Shown: positions 34,439 to 59,219, counted from the first letter of the stretch. The stretch: DNA of 64,000 nt from Pelodera strongyloides (GCA_036852015.1 JAANDG010000513.1:1-64000); one strand, 5' to 3'. A program made the numbers and translations. Notes: generated by a model from the letters alone, not told the origin.

Positions 34439-34786
34439 AGGTTGAAACAGGAAACCAGAGAATGAAACATTCTACTGTAAATATCGTCATCGCTGCACGA
34501 GCTTACGTTAATTTCACTTTTCCACCGCATTTTCAACAGTAAACTGCACCGAGATTATGCAAATTTCCTACACCCATTTGCGTCAGTTTGTGTGGAAAAT
34601 ATTCATAAAACGGGCAAAATTGCTGGTATCTTTCATTCGCTTGCATTTGCTTGTATTATTTTGTATTCCAATGCTTTTCTGAATATTTTTGGATCAAAAA
34701 ATGATTGATTTGCTTATAAATTAGAGATTGGACGCGGAATAAAAGTTCCCTGCAACTAACATAATGTTTCATTCTAAATTTTAAGG

Positions 34787-34970
34787 TTAAAGCGAAATGC
34801 CGGCCGGTTTTTGAAACACATCGAGTGCATCTCTTATGCAACTTATCCAAATGAACATAAATTAGAATAAAAAACGAGCACAATTTGGGTAACTAAATTC
34901 GAGTAAAATTCAGTTTACTGGGCGTTTTTTTCCCTGGGCATTTCAAAAACCGGCCGGTATTTCGCTTTAA
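34787..34970. mobile_element. MITE family A copy, full length
   Basis: 184 bp, perfect TTAA borders, ends AAGCGAAATGCCGGCCGG and CCGGCCGGTATTTCGCTT. One of the best preserved copies and useful as the family reference. Confidence 0.9.
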
Positions 34971-37534
34971 AGAATTTTAGTTTGTTTTTTATTCTTTTAC
35001 TCACTTGCTTTAATCTGTATATGATGAAAGTTTGTGCTAAAATTATGTTGGTGTTACGGTTTCTTTGTGTGATGGTCTAAATGTTTCTTCAAGTTTCGAG
35101 TCGAGAAAATCTGTTCCTTTATCCTTAGTTTTAAACGAAAATTTTACCTAAAAAATCGACGGAATATAATATTGAAACATATGCTTGTTTAGTGGGATCG
35201 CTGAAACCCTTTTTTCGATAATATATGAAGTTGCTTCTCAATTGTTGAAGTCCAGAGACTACAGAGTAGCAGAAAAATTGTCACCATTTAAAGCCACCTC
35301 ATTCTAATTCAAAGCCTCGGCTGCCCACATCACGAATGAATTTTCGATCTCTATTTTTCGCCGATTAGATATGTATATTCTAGTACTGTTTCCAAACAAA
35401 TGCGATTATGCAAAGCAACGGCTGAAAACCCCAACGAGCGCGCAAAAAAATCCAACTATAATAGAAACAGTTTTTCCATTTGTCCAACTTTTAAGGAAAA
35501 CTAGCTGGAAACTATGTAACAGTATTCAACAGCTGCTCCCCTTGTTGGACACTGTGCTTTATTGCTTTGATTTTACTTTTTTTAACTGAGCGTTTCAAAT
35601 AAACATGCGTATCTCGCTGGGTAACCAGATGATTTTATAATTTTTCATAAAACAAAACTTCAACCTAGCCGTTTAAAATAGGCAATTGCAATGAACAAAA
35701 GAAGAACCAAAAATGGCTAGGCGTGCTATCGCTAGCCCCGATGTCTCTTCTAGAATAGATTTAACGTAAAAACTTGACATAAACGTCAGTGAGCAGAATT
35801 CGTAGCTTGTTCATTGATTCCCCCAAAAAGGTTAACACTAAAACAAACGCCAAATTTTCCCATAAATTTTGCCCCCTCCTCCGAGTGATTTGTTTACATA
35901 TGCGTTCTATACATAAATTAAATGGAACATTCGCCCTTCACTCGCACAATTTGTCAATGTCAGACTTTTCCCTTACAAACGTCGCAATAAGGTCTATTTT
36001 TGGCGTTTTTTGTGTCTATGGAGTATAGTTGTTTTTCAAAAAAGCACCAAATACCTAACTTTCTGACGTTCTACACAACAATGTCCAGCCGCTTTCAGAA
36101 AAGCGAGAAAATCGCTACCATATGAGATTTTAACGTTGGCATATGTTATAGTTATATGCAAATGACTTTCCATTTTGCCCTGAAATGCGCCCATACCGGA
36201 ACAGCAATTTGCAAGCAGAAAATGAGAATTCAGTTGTAATAAACACTGTTCAAAACGCGTGTCGTCCGCTTTAAATTTCTGCGCATACCAAATTGGGCCT
36301 AAACATCCAAATTCTGTTCTTTGGGCCAAACTTCTAGTTGATGGGGCGCGTTTCGTTGGCGTTTAATCGCCTTACTCGGAGCTTCCGTCTTACGGTCTTC
36401 CGCTTACGGTTCCGCTCGCTCCACATTACGATTTCCGGACCTGTTCTATCGTCTAACACCTTACTATTTCCTCTCAAAAAGACATTCTTTACGGTTGTTT
36501 CTTTCTTACTGTACACGCTTCCAGACTTTTAAAGTTTGGACATAGTTAGAGTGTTGGAGTGCACCAAACCCTATTTTGTTATAATCACATTTCTTTGTGG
36601 CGCCCTTCTTGTAATACATTTCCTAAACTAATTAAAAACTACTGACCGACTCATTTTGAAGTGATTTCCGCTTTAATGTGAGATTCTGAGAACTTCCCTC
36701 GTCGTATTGAGTTACAATGTTACTTTCTGACGTTGATTGTGAATAACACTCCATTTTTTGAAGATCCAATTCTTAACTTTATCTCTTTCATTAAATAGCT
36801 TCAGAATGTTCTTATTGAATCAAGCATATAACGAAATGCTACTAAGACTAAACAATGCACGGTATTTTCTACGGGTCTGTCCCTAATAAGCCAAGTCAAG
36901 ACATGGAAACTCGTCATTATTAACCATTGGGTTTTGGTTGTTAGTGCCCTTTTTCTCGGCTGTCAGAATTCCGTAAGTAATAAACATTCGTGAGAATTCA
37001 ATTAGGCGAAGAAAATTGGAAAGCGACTACAATTTGAAGGGAGATTTGTGGTTTGAAAATACGAATTTCTAACACTTTTCGCACTTTCTTGCTGCTTGGA
37101 AATTGTACGACCACGATGCATAAATATATACGGTTTTTGTTTATGTCAGGTGCTTTTGGTGTACAATATTTGTATTCTACAGTAATTCAGAGAAAATTGT
37201 AGTTGCGATAAGGGGCTTAGGGCCAAAATGTGTATAGAAGAGAAAATTAGTTGGATTAAATAAGTTCGTTAGATAACTTCGAAGTATGAAAATTCGAAGC
37301 TACGCCGCCGCGCTACTTTAGAGGCTCAGGACCTCATGCCTCAGGACCACATAAAAAAAGTTTTCCCCAAATTCTCTTTGAGAAAACATTCGGATTTCTC
37401 AAGCATAATATGCAAATTTGAAAATTGCAATGCAAAAAAATGACATCGACTATCAAGCATCTGCCCGTTATGGACATGGCTCCTTATACGCCTATGCTGC
37501 TCCTGATATGATCCCTCGCTGTTTTATTCCTTCT

Positions 37535-38755
37535 CTCTCTATTTTCTCTCTTTCCTTCTCTCTTTCATTAGTTTCTCTCTCTCTCTCTCTCTGTCCCTCT
37601 CTCTCTCTCTCTTTCTCTATTTCTCTTTCTAAACACTGTCTTTAGAAAAATTTTTTATCAATTACAGTTTCCTTCGTTTTCTTCGCTTTTATCACTACAG
37701 TGAATTCTAGTCGACCACAACGTGAACATGGACCATATTGTTGTATAACTTTAAAAACTTTTATATCCAGTATACAAAAATATGCTTCATGGAGGTTTTC
37801 CGAGAAACTAATTAGAAGTGTTCGCTAAAAGAATGACTGCTGGAAATTGATTTCGAAGAGACAATTACTTTCAACTAAAAGTGGCCATCCAACGCAAGAA
37901 AGTAATAATGTCAAGTCTCGCCACAGTCCTAATAAAATAATACTTTTTTTTCAAAAACGAGAAAAAACGTCGTCAATCACACTGATACCCGCGTTGTCTG
38001 CTTGTTCCCTAAAATGGTTTTGTATAACGTTGGTTTTTTTTTGTATAACGTTGGTTCTTGTTGAAAATATTTCGTTCCCGTTTTCTGTCAACCAATTTCA
38101 CCGGAATCTTTATCAATAACAAAACAGATCGGTCTATCACTTTTGGCGAAAAAGAACGGAATGATTGAATAGAATCTTTCTCGGCGGAAAAGGTCACAGA
38201 CCGTGGTCGCAGCGGAAAGGTGACGTATTTGTGCTTGTTGATAATACTCACATTTGGTTGTACCGGACTCGCTAGATCGCAATAAACTGGGAACTGTTGA
38301 CTTTAACTCGCTGATAACGACATTTTTGGAACTCTGTGTAACTAGTATAGTGAGTGAGTAGTACTGTACATGGTGTATCGCTGTCTACCCTCGAACCAAG
38401 ATGTTCGTTCTCTGCGAGGCGTGGCTCGTTTACACTACACGATTGTCCCGGGTTCACACCTTTGAAAAGAGATGTCTTAGCTTTACCGGACCCGAGGCCA
38501 TTGCACCCAAATATTGCACTCATTTCATTCTAAAGATTCACTGTTCTTGTTTCGTATTGATGGACAAACATCACGACGACAATTTTGTTCGATTACGGAA
38601 ACAATTTGAATACCCACATGATATCCGCCCCTCTATTTGTGCTTCTCGTAAGTGGGTAACAAGTTCTGATATTCATTGTGGTGTATAAGGGAACGGCAAT
38701 AGTTAGAGAGAGAGATAGGGAGAGGGAGAGAGAGCGAGGGAGAAAGAGAGAGATA
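37535..38755. repeat. CT tract (37535-37630) and GA tract (38703-38755)
   Basis: Two simple-sequence tracts bracket about 1.1 kb of unassigned DNA. Near 38980-39013 the unit GCCAGACTCTC is repeated three times. Confidence 0.85.
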
Positions 38756-39505
38756 CCTATAGAAAAAGAGGGCGATTGAGAGCCCGCTAGGGACATTTCG
38801 GGGGCCTAGGCGGGCATTCTTCATCCGGGGCAATTCGCCCCTCCTTTCCTTATTGCATGATTGCTGTAAACATCTGAAGAAGGTTTTTTTCAATAAATGA
38901 TAATGGAACAAATGTACCTAAGAAGATCATTATGCCTCATCATGTCACGTAATAGGTGTGTTCACAGCGTCCCGCAGCCAGCGCCAGACTCTCGCCAGAC
39001 TCTCGCCAGATTCGAGTTCACTGACTGAGTGTCCATTTAACGAATTATTTATCCAGTAACTATTTTCGTATTTTCTGCCGAGTCTTAGCGCAGGACCATT
39101 GCCCCCTTGGCCATGTTCACTATTTTCATAGAAGCACCGTTACTGTAGTGTCTGCCGCAGTAAAGCATTTTCATGTCCACACGAATTCTCACGAAAACTG
39201 TCATCATACGGATACGGACATAAGCATTGTCAGAAAGTGTGTTTCTTATTATATTCTGTCACAAGACATTGATTGAAGACTGGTAGGTAAAAAAAATTTC
39301 TGCTTTGCACCTCAGAGACCTCCCTCCCACGAAAGTGGCCTTTGAAAAAGCTTGAATGGATATCGAGAGAAGTAAGAGCAATTAACTTCAATGGACTTTT
39401 TGTGGTTTGAAAGGTTCAGGCACTAGACTTCAGAAGAATTGATGAATTCTGCTGCTGAAAAAACATGTAAACCTGCTCTCAATTTTCGATTCAACTTTTG
39501 CAACC

Positions 39506-39850
39506 CATATTTTTTTTATTTCTCCATCTGATTCTCCGTCCAGAATATCGTAGAATAAAATTTGTTTTTTTTTTATATTTATTGGCATCTTTCACATATA
39601 AAAAATTCAACTTACTATTCCCGGATATACCCAACAATATATCACACTTGTTACGCCCACACGCCTTTTTGGCCCATTGCTATATCCAGACCAAAACTTA
39701 CCAATTAGCGCTTATGGGCGTGACAATTACGATAGATTGTTGGGTAAATCCAGAATGTGAAAGTACAAGTGAAAGTTGCTCATGAATAGAAATTGTTATA
39801 TACGATATTCGGGACGGAGAATCAGATGGAGAAACAAAAAAAAACATATG
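39506..39850. mobile_element. Inverted-repeat element (family E)
   Basis: Arms of about 50 bases: ATTTCTCCATCTGATTCTCC at the left and GGAGAATCAGATGGAGAAAC at the right, with matching ATATCGTA on the inner side and CATAT at the outer ends. The centre is AT-rich and non-coding. Confidence 0.8.
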
Positions 39851-40244
39851 TTATCTGGAACGGTCCCTTTAAACTTTAAACACTTCATTCGTTTAAGTCC
39901 TTGTGCCGAACACCGTGTATTTTGATTCCTTAAGTCTATGACCTCATCACGTCTACTTTCTGGGAGTTGTTCAATCCCGTGTGTGGGAAAACTTGTGGCG
40001 TTTGGGCGTCCGAAGCTCACTGGAACTCCAAAAGCCCACGGAGCATGTCAAAACCAGTGTCTCCTTCTTTGAGAAGCTGGGAAGCCGTGGATGCATGTCT
40101 CAATTCAAGCGGAAGCCATTATGTGCTGGAAAACACGGTATTTCCGTTCCTTTGCGCCCGCCAAAAAACCAACGCACATAAACCTTGTGCGACCCGGCAA
40201 ATCTGTAAAGATTTCGAGAAAAACACCGTGTGGATTGGTTGTCT

Positions 40245-40273
40245 CTATCTATTTCTCCTCTTCTCTCTATCTC

Positions 40274-40304
<31 letters not shown>

Positions 40305-41021
40305 CTCTTGAAGAGTCTCGTAGCCAATGGGCTAAAGCACGGTAATCTAATGAGGCGAACGATTTATTTGCCTATTATATGCTCAATTTACTGGGTATAT
40401 CTGCATATTATGCAAACCAGTTGCATGAAGCTGTAGAGAGGGAGAAAGAGAAAGAGAAGGAGAGAGAGAGGAGAGAGAGAGAGAGAGAAATAAAGTTGCG
40501 ATGAAACTCCATTAGCAACAAAAGTCTTTGATGTGTTGCATATGCCTTGAACCCTTAGCTAGAATAGGCATCAATCAGAACATTGGTGCTCCAAAATGGA
40601 GTGTTCCTTTTGCCAGTGTTTTTCTATATAGATCATCTATCATAGCAGCACCCCATTCCTTTCACTATCTATAGCAGAGGCTATTTTGTAATGGTAAAAG
40701 GCGCAAAGTTGACTTCATTCCCCACACCACTACCACTAAAAACAATGGGCAATGCGGGCCCTCTTACATTATCGCACCCATTCTCAAAAGTCGAAAGTGC
40801 CATGCGTATAATGGGTGGGGTTATATAGATAATAAATACCCCACCCTGGAAATATATAAAAGACCGCGCAATAAAAAGAACATTTCTTTTGTTGCCGGGG
40901 AAGTGCGGCGAATTCCCGAAGAAAGGAGTTCGAGGTAGTTTCAGACCACTTGATCTAATTCCATACGAACAAGATGTGTTCAACTATCACAAAGTAGTCT
41001 CTTACCATCTCTCTCTCTCTT

Positions 41022-41055
<34 letters not shown>

Positions 41056-41067
41056 TCCCCCTCTCTA
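40245..41067. repeat. Three simple tracts: CT 40245-40311, GA 40433-40489, CT 41010-41067
   Basis: Alternating CT and GA tracts within 800 bases. The frames that run through them are not coding. Confidence 0.85.
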
Positions 41068-42204
41068 GGATTCTGATTGTCTTTGTATCTCTATATATGC
41101 CCCTTTTTCTCTCTGATGCTTTCCCTAAACTGCCTCTCGTGGAACTAAAACGTAGTGGAAGGAGAACCTTTTTACTTTTACTTTTCTGACTCAGAATTTC
41201 AGCTTCCGATGATAATGTAGAAATTCTTATTTTTTTTTAAACTAGATCCTTGTCCTTGTTTTTTCCACCGGAAGCTGTGATAGACATGATAATTGAGAGA
41301 GTTTTATGATAGTTTGATGATTCATCATATCAATTTTATCAAAATAGATCCAAATTTAGAACTATGACGTAAGTAGCCGCGCGCGGTTGTCTAATATAAA
41401 GAAGCATTAGGCTAGAGTGTTCGTATTATTGCTAATGAACTTGTCATCTATGAAATTAGTAAGGAAAGATATGCAACTACTCATCTCAGGTAGGAAATGT
41501 TAAATGTGGGTGTAACAACAAGTTAGAGTCCTCAGCTCTTAGGTCTTATGCTTACAAATTCAAGGCAGTTGATTTTCTCATTGGATTTTCCGCATTTCTT
41601 TATGAGGCATCAGAAACAAACAGTTTGTTATGTCTGGTCAGTGGCGACTTCCTCTCTTTCTGACATTCTAAACCGTACTTCCTATAATACATACACTAAA
41701 TCAAAATTAAAACAATTCACATTTCTGTATGTAGTTTAGCCCTACTTTTTGTGAGAACCCGGCCACCTCCTATCACTAGTCCCTTTTGGCGCTGATTTGT
41801 TAAGCTATCACCTTTTGTCGATATCACTATCACTATCACATCAATATCAAGGCAAAATCCAGATTTTCACCATTTTTTATCGCGCAATCCCGCTAGTCTA
41901 TCGCTCTTATTAGACAACACTTGCTTTCTTCGCTCGTACAAATATATTTTAATTCAAGATTGTTCTTTTGGGAAATGATTCCCTGGCGAATTGCTAATTG
42001 CTAAGAACATATAATTAGTCATACAATATTCCCCATTGTGCTAAACGATGTTCGGCGTGGAGCATGGTTTTCTAATTCAACTTTGTTTTACTTTGTTTGG
42101 GATTTTGCGGCGATATTTGATCACAAACGATGAACATTCCCTATCTCGTTGCCTTGTTTATTATCAAAATTATCAGACGCAACCTCTTTCTTCCTTGCTC
42201 CCTT

Positions 42205-44740
42205 TTTCGTTCTCTCTCTCTCTCTCCCATTCCTCTCTCTCTCCCATTCCTCTCTCTCTCCCACCTCCCTCTCTATCTACCTATCTATCTATCTATCTCT
42301 GCCTCTCACACTGTGACCACCAAATTGTATGTTCATTTTTCCATGTGAACCGTTATGGTCTTCCTGCGTTTTTCGACCGTAATTTTACAACAATTGATCG
42401 ATGTTTCGTGTGTGTCTGCCTTCACTTAATTTGTCTGAAACTCGTCTACCATGGTGTGGTCAGTGGTTCCCGGCGATCTAGTCATTTTGTTAAATTCCCA
42501 CAAACCTCTTCGTAAATTTCGGAAATTCCCATGTAAAAAGCAAGCTATGTCATTTCTTGACGACCCAAGCTAATTCACATGTTTTTAGAACAGCTTTCTG
42601 TTATGAAAAATTTGCCCCCCATAATACACAATATAGTATTACAGTTTACAAAAAGTTTTACATCCTGACCTGATGAATAATCATGGTAATCATGTACGCT
42701 CGCATCTATTGCACGCAAAATTAGTCATAAATACCGAACGCGATACTTGTCATTTTTTCTTTGTCGCAGTACAATCAGAGAACTGCTTGTGGGTAACCCG
42801 TGATGGAGAAATTGCGGCCATTTTTCTTGATGTTTTTGTCTTATTGTATTACAAGAGAAAGAGAGAGAGAAATAAAGAGAGAGAGAGCGAGAGCGAGAGA
42901 TGCTAACAATAGTCACATGAATGTCCACATGCTATGCTACAAAATTTTATACATTGTTTTCCACGGAATGTAGAAATTCAACGTAAAACATAGTAGATTC
43001 TAGATTAAATAGTATGCATCAATTTTGAACATAACAAGGTCAGACGTCATACCGTCATACGCGTGGACGTGGACCTTATCATCGGGTTGGAAAGAGCAAG
43101 AATAAAATCAATTTTTTAACGTCATGTTTCCAACTTTTTTTATCACTTTTCTTACTTCGAACCAAATCAATGGTATCAATGGCGGAAAAATATTACAGCG
43201 AAATTTGGGCGCGCGCCACATTCATTGATAAAATTACTGAATCACAGACCTTCTTCTGACTACAATTCCTTACCAACTAGATATGTTATATGTTCCATAA
43301 ATATTATTCAGATACTGTATGCTAATTTTATTCCAATATGTTATTTATCCTTCTCTCTCTAATTATCTACTGCTCTCGCTCCCACCCTCTCTTTCTCCCT
43401 CTCTCTCTCCCTTTCTCTCTCTCTCTCTCCCTCTCTCTCTAATTCTCTCGCTCTATCGCTATCTCTCGCTCTCTCTCTATCTCTCTCTCTCGCTCTCTCT
43501 CTCTATCTCTCTCCCATAAAAAAATAACACTCAAAAACCGTCATGTTCAGCGTCTTATCCCAATGGACCGCAAATCTGATTAGAATAATTTTTATTACTC
43601 TTAGTGGGACACTTTCTCATGATCACTTTTCACAATATGTTTGTTTTTCTCATTACCCTCTGTATACTTTATACTTTTATCTTTATGAACACTACATATT
43701 TATAATGTTACATTTCAAAAGCCGAAAACAAACATTTACGGTCAAAAGCGCGTAAAGTGCACTGTTTGTGAAGTAAGATTTTTCTAAACAAATTTAATTT
43801 TTGATGTCTTAAACTTGCCATCTTTTTTTTATGAATGTAATATTTTCAATAATCAATTTTATATACTATATTAGTTAAAATGTTTGGGCTTTCCAGGAGA
43901 AAGAAAATCAAGTAAAAGGGATAAATAAAACATGAAGAAACTTTTTAAAGGTCTGTGTGTGCCTAACATTAGAGTGCGAGTTAGGAGACTAGCAATACAT
44001 AATTTCGTTAGATTATTCGTGTGTATTCCATTTCTAACATTATATGTCGTTAGTTAGTCTAGATGTCTTCAATAACGCTTGCTGGATCTGGCATTATTAT
44101 ACTGATATCGATTGAGAGTATGCATTGATATCAATGCGAACCAAGGAGGAACCATTTTGGTGATGGTTCCTTGGTTTTTTCGTGGGCCAACCTACTTGGC
44201 CACCACTTGGTTGACTTTGTCGTGACCAAGTTTCCTTTGAACCTTAGTCAACTAGTCACCAAATAGTCACCAAATGGTCACTAAACAGCCATCAAATGTT
44301 TTATTCGGTGAAAAACATTTTATAACAGGCCAGCGACGGGTTTTCTGTGGTTTGGGCAATTTTCTGTTTTATGTAGTAGTGCATGCCTACTACAACTTAG
44401 ATGCTTTATTTCATAGCCATTTTTTGTCTTCAATAAGACCTGCCGTTCAGCCTTCAGGTGCAAACTATGTGCATAAGTCCGTTTGTTCCGCAAATTTCAT
44501 CGCAGGGCCATTTCACAGGGCGTCTGATTCGATTTACATAATTTCCTTCCTACGTATGAGGTCTTTTCTTCCCGTCCTATGGAACTTTCCTCTTGCTCCT
44601 GGCACTGCTCCCTGTGTATCTTTTCTCAGCATCCGTCTCGGAATTATTTTTCTTCATCTCTCTCTCTCTCTTTGTCTCTGTCTCTCTCTCTCTCTCTCTT
44701 TCTCACTCTCCCTCACTCTCTCTCTCCCTTTATTTATCTC
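42205..44740. repeat. CT/GA tracts: 42205-42305, 42860-42900, 43349-43514, 44657-44740
   Basis: Four more tracts. The first ends in a TCTA run (CTATCTATCTATCTATC). The frames of 155 and 162 codons reported here run through these tracts. Confidence 0.85.
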
Positions 44741-44811
44741 TCATACTGAGGGTTCAGGATAGCCTTACGGTAAAGTATGCAAAGTGTGTAAAAACCACTA
44801 CTCCTACCTAG

Positions 44812-44875
44812 CCCGAAGACTTCGGTCATCAATAACTCGTCGCCTAATGCTCTGGACCTCTGCGGAACAAGTATT
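44812..44875. repeat. Second copy of dispersed repeat seen near 5920
   Basis: It shares TAGCCCGAAGAC, then TCG, and GACCTCTGCGG in the same order with 5918-5980. Too short to classify. Confidence 0.4.
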
Positions 44876-45161
44876 TAGCTTAATAAGCTTTGAAACCCTG
44901 GTAGAACGACACTTGAATACATAAAGGAGCACGATCTTGTAACCTAAAAGATTGACTATTTATTTATTACCACCTCGGGGTTTGCGTCGCTAAACAGAAG
45001 CATATGTCTCTTCGAACTTTAATTTCAAACGTATGGCTTTTTCGCTCTGCACTTTCCTAAAGATTTATTGAACTTGTTTTGCTTGAATTTTACACGGAAG
45101 CATTCGTTCTTGTTAGTTCTGCATATGCATATTCATTCCTTGCAATCTGAAAAACAGCTCC

Positions 45162-45599
45162 ATGGAAAGCGAAAATGATATTCCTTTTTTACTATGCTTA
45201 TTTTCTTTCTCGAACATAACTGAGCAAGTTCTCATTGGAAAAAAATCAAAAACTTGCGATATTGTGCTGGTGTGGCTTGTACGCAAATTAGAAATAAATA
45301 TTCAATGTAACACAAACATATGTATTAACATCTCGCGTAAAATACCAAAATACGGTTTGCTCCTCATATATCCAAAATTTCCAAAAATAGTGCAAATGCT
45401 TCGTTTACAGTTGTTAGCCTTTCAGATACCAACTCCAACTCTTTCTCAATTTTTCCCAATTTTTGGAAAATTCTTCCAAAATAGTTCTCTCGGACAACCG
45501 AGCGTTTTAGTGTGGGCGATGATTGGATTATTAGTCGTTCCGTTTTGGGCGGTCTGCCAATTTCGTTTCTATCATTACAGTGTATTTTTTGGTGTTTGA
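45162..45599 (+). other. 145-codon open frame upstream of the calcium pump
   Basis: An ATG at 45162 opens a frame without simple repeats, with a hydrophobic C-terminal segment (VWAMIGLLVVPFWAVC). There is no clear acceptor before it and no recognisable domain, and codon use is AT-rich like non-coding DNA. It may be chance or part of the 5' region of the pump gene. Confidence 0.15.
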
Positions 45600-46345
45600 T
45601 GAACAGGATCTAACCCTATCAGTTAATTTTTATCAAATTACCTTTCATATGAACACTCCAGTCTAGTCGATCGATAGCAATTCCCGATACTTCTTTGTGG
45701 TGTCTATATGAAGTTACTACTTAGTTACCAAAAGCATAAATTGCTGATTTATTTACCTCGATTGTTTTAGTCATCGCAGATGTTTGGATTAAACATAAGC
45801 AATGATGCATCATTCATTTTTTTCGCTGTCTTATTACCAAATGATGACGAACTTTCCTGACTACTACTCCCAAATATAATAATAATAATAATAATAATAA
45901 TAAAATAAAATAAAAATCGCAACATATTACACTCGTTCACACACATTTTGTTTTGGTGTGAACTAACATAATATCTCCTCCCACTGTCAGACCTTTTTGG
46001 GAGTTCAACTGTTAAAAATGGTTCCGGTTAATGATCTACAGTAGTCTTTTAATAATGATGTCAGATCCAGACAGCCTCATTATATGTGTACTAACTAATT
46101 CACTAAAATTGCGTAGTTACCGCTGTTAAAATTTACAATTGTATGGTGCACTTTAATGCAGATTATTTATGTGTGTGTTTTTTCGTATCCGTTGAGAGTC
46201 TTGTCGATAGTTTATAGGAATGTATTCCGCACTCGTCCTCTAGTTAGATCAACTATGTCACAAGCAGACAAATGCTTTGTATGTATTCTATCGATTTATT
46301 GATTGATCGTCCAATTATCGATTGATCTCAGGGTCAGCATATGCG

Positions 46346-57599
<11,254 letters not shown>

Positions 57600-57906
57600 A
57601 AAATCGCGTGAAGCAATTTGTTTTGTCGAAACTCTCAGTGACTGTTCTGTAATGTTTGCTCAGGTCGCTATGTCACCCGTTTGTGACTAATTTGTTTCCG
57701 GTCCTGTTTTGTTATTTAGAAGCAGGTTTGTCTTGTCTTAACATCGGACTAAGATTGTGTATGTGAAGCAAACAGAATGAATATCGTTTCGTGTGTTTGA
57801 ATTTGAATGCCTTATTTACACGACGGCAAATTTCACAAAGCATCAGGCAACCAAAACGGGCTTACCTTGTTCGGAAGAGTATAGTGCATGTTAGAATATT
57901 TTCCAG

Positions 57907-57986
57907 GGGCTGGTGCGGTACGCGTCAGCGGACCGGTACGAGACCAGGAGCCATCGAAGGATACAACAACTATGAAGTTTGTCTGA
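57907..57986 (+). other. Possible further terminal exon of the calcium pump
   Basis: After TTTTCCAG at 57906 the sequence is GC-richer and open. An internal donor in the last exon (AAAC|GTCGGT, at 57529) would join it in phase to AGAVRVSGPVRDQEPSK and a stop at 57984. Using GT at 57533 would instead give GWCGTRQRTG and a stop at 57989. The GTCGGT donor is the type used by exon 5. Unproven. Confidence 0.3.
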
Positions 57987-59219
57987 GCTGATGATCGATC
58001 ATTTGCCGTGTGTTTGTTACCTGTATGCCTTATGTGATGTGCCCTCGCTCTCTCGCGGCCGACTCCGCCCCTCCCCTGCTCCGAACCGATCAATAATAAG
58101 CGCAACGCAGGAAGCCGCTAGTCAGTTGTTTATGAAGACCGCGTGTCCTCGTGCTTACATTATGTTTTACTTTGTTTATTTTGCATACATTGCCATAAAC
58201 CAATTATTGCTCACATTACAACCCCGTTTATTGTATGTTAGTGTCTATGCAATACGGCATGATAGTTCAAATAGTGTCTTTGTTGGTGCGCTTAGGTATT
58301 TTACCCATTGCTTGCAGGCGGAATGTTGCTTGTGTATGCATACGTGTGCCCAATTTATATTAATACATAAATTCTTACTAAATGAAGTGATTCCTCCATT
58401 AAATGTCCACACAATGACGGTCTTTCTATGTGATAAACTATTAGTACTTGATTGCGCCTTAGAGAATCAGTTTTTTTGTATGAGGCTTACTATTACAAAT
58501 GGTTTGATGTTCAGTGTATACCTAAAACACGTTCATCCATTCCTTATTCCCACATAATATCCGAGGTGCCCATTATTTTTCAATGATGTCATGACCTTTC
58601 AATTGTTTTTTTCTACCACTTTTCTCAATTACTTTGTTTACGACATTGCTTTTTATGTACATATTTCTTTCATTCGATTCCTATAGTACGTCCCATGCCT
58701 GCCAGCCGGTATGTTTGGGGCATGAAACTTACCATTAGGTCAAAATTGATAGTAGGAGATTTTAATTTAAATATACAACTTCAAATGCTAGTGTGGTGCA
58801 GTATCTTCCTATTGAGTTCTATCACTCAACGCCCGTTAGCAAAATCTTTTCGCTTATGCAAACTACCCCTTGCTCCGAATACTGTGGATCTTTTCAATTC
58901 AAACTAACAGTTGTTTAGTTTCCATTGGTTAGATCTTACTGTATCGCTTTCTTTTATGATTTTTACTGTAATACGTGTTCTGTGAAGTTATAATTTCCGC
59001 AGCTTATTTGACCAGAGTAAACATAAATAAATTATTATTTGATCGTATTTTCTCCTTTTGGGTGTACCACATGTAAGCTCATAACAGTAAAACAGCCTAC
59101 AGTGCATGAAGATATTTAAATAAAAAACCTAACCCTTTACGCGGTGTTGCCGTTTCCAACGGAAATTTTGAAGATTTACAGTGTGTCACAGACGTCAATA
59201 AATATAAAATGCCAACAAT

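Larger units (their letters stand above)
24926..46345. other. 21 kb gene-poor, repeat-rich interval
   Basis: No multi-exon gene with sustained coding could be built on either strand. It contains four palindromic element types, eight or more CT/GA tracts, two tandem repeat blocks, one tRNA-like relic, a poly(A) run at 25070-25087 and scattered short open frames. Its right end should hold the promoter of the calcium pump gene. Single small exons or RNA genes could have been missed. Confidence 0.5.

Noticed and set aside
36036..36532. Overlapping minus- and plus-strand frames of 60-97 codons
   Set aside because: No splice sites, no recognised motif and AT-typical codon use; probably chance.
39976..40220. 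GC-richer open frames with a KTSVSFFEKLGSRG segment
   Set aside because: Overlapping frames are open at once, no acceptor/donor pair defines an exon, and it abuts a mobile element and a CT tract.
42048..42515. 155-codon open frame, plus strand
   Set aside because: It is carried by a CT/TCTA tract in the middle; the rest is AT-rich with no similarity I recognise.
44274..44762. 162-codon open frame, plus strand
   Set aside because: Its last third is a CT tract, it has no recognised domain and no good acceptor before it.
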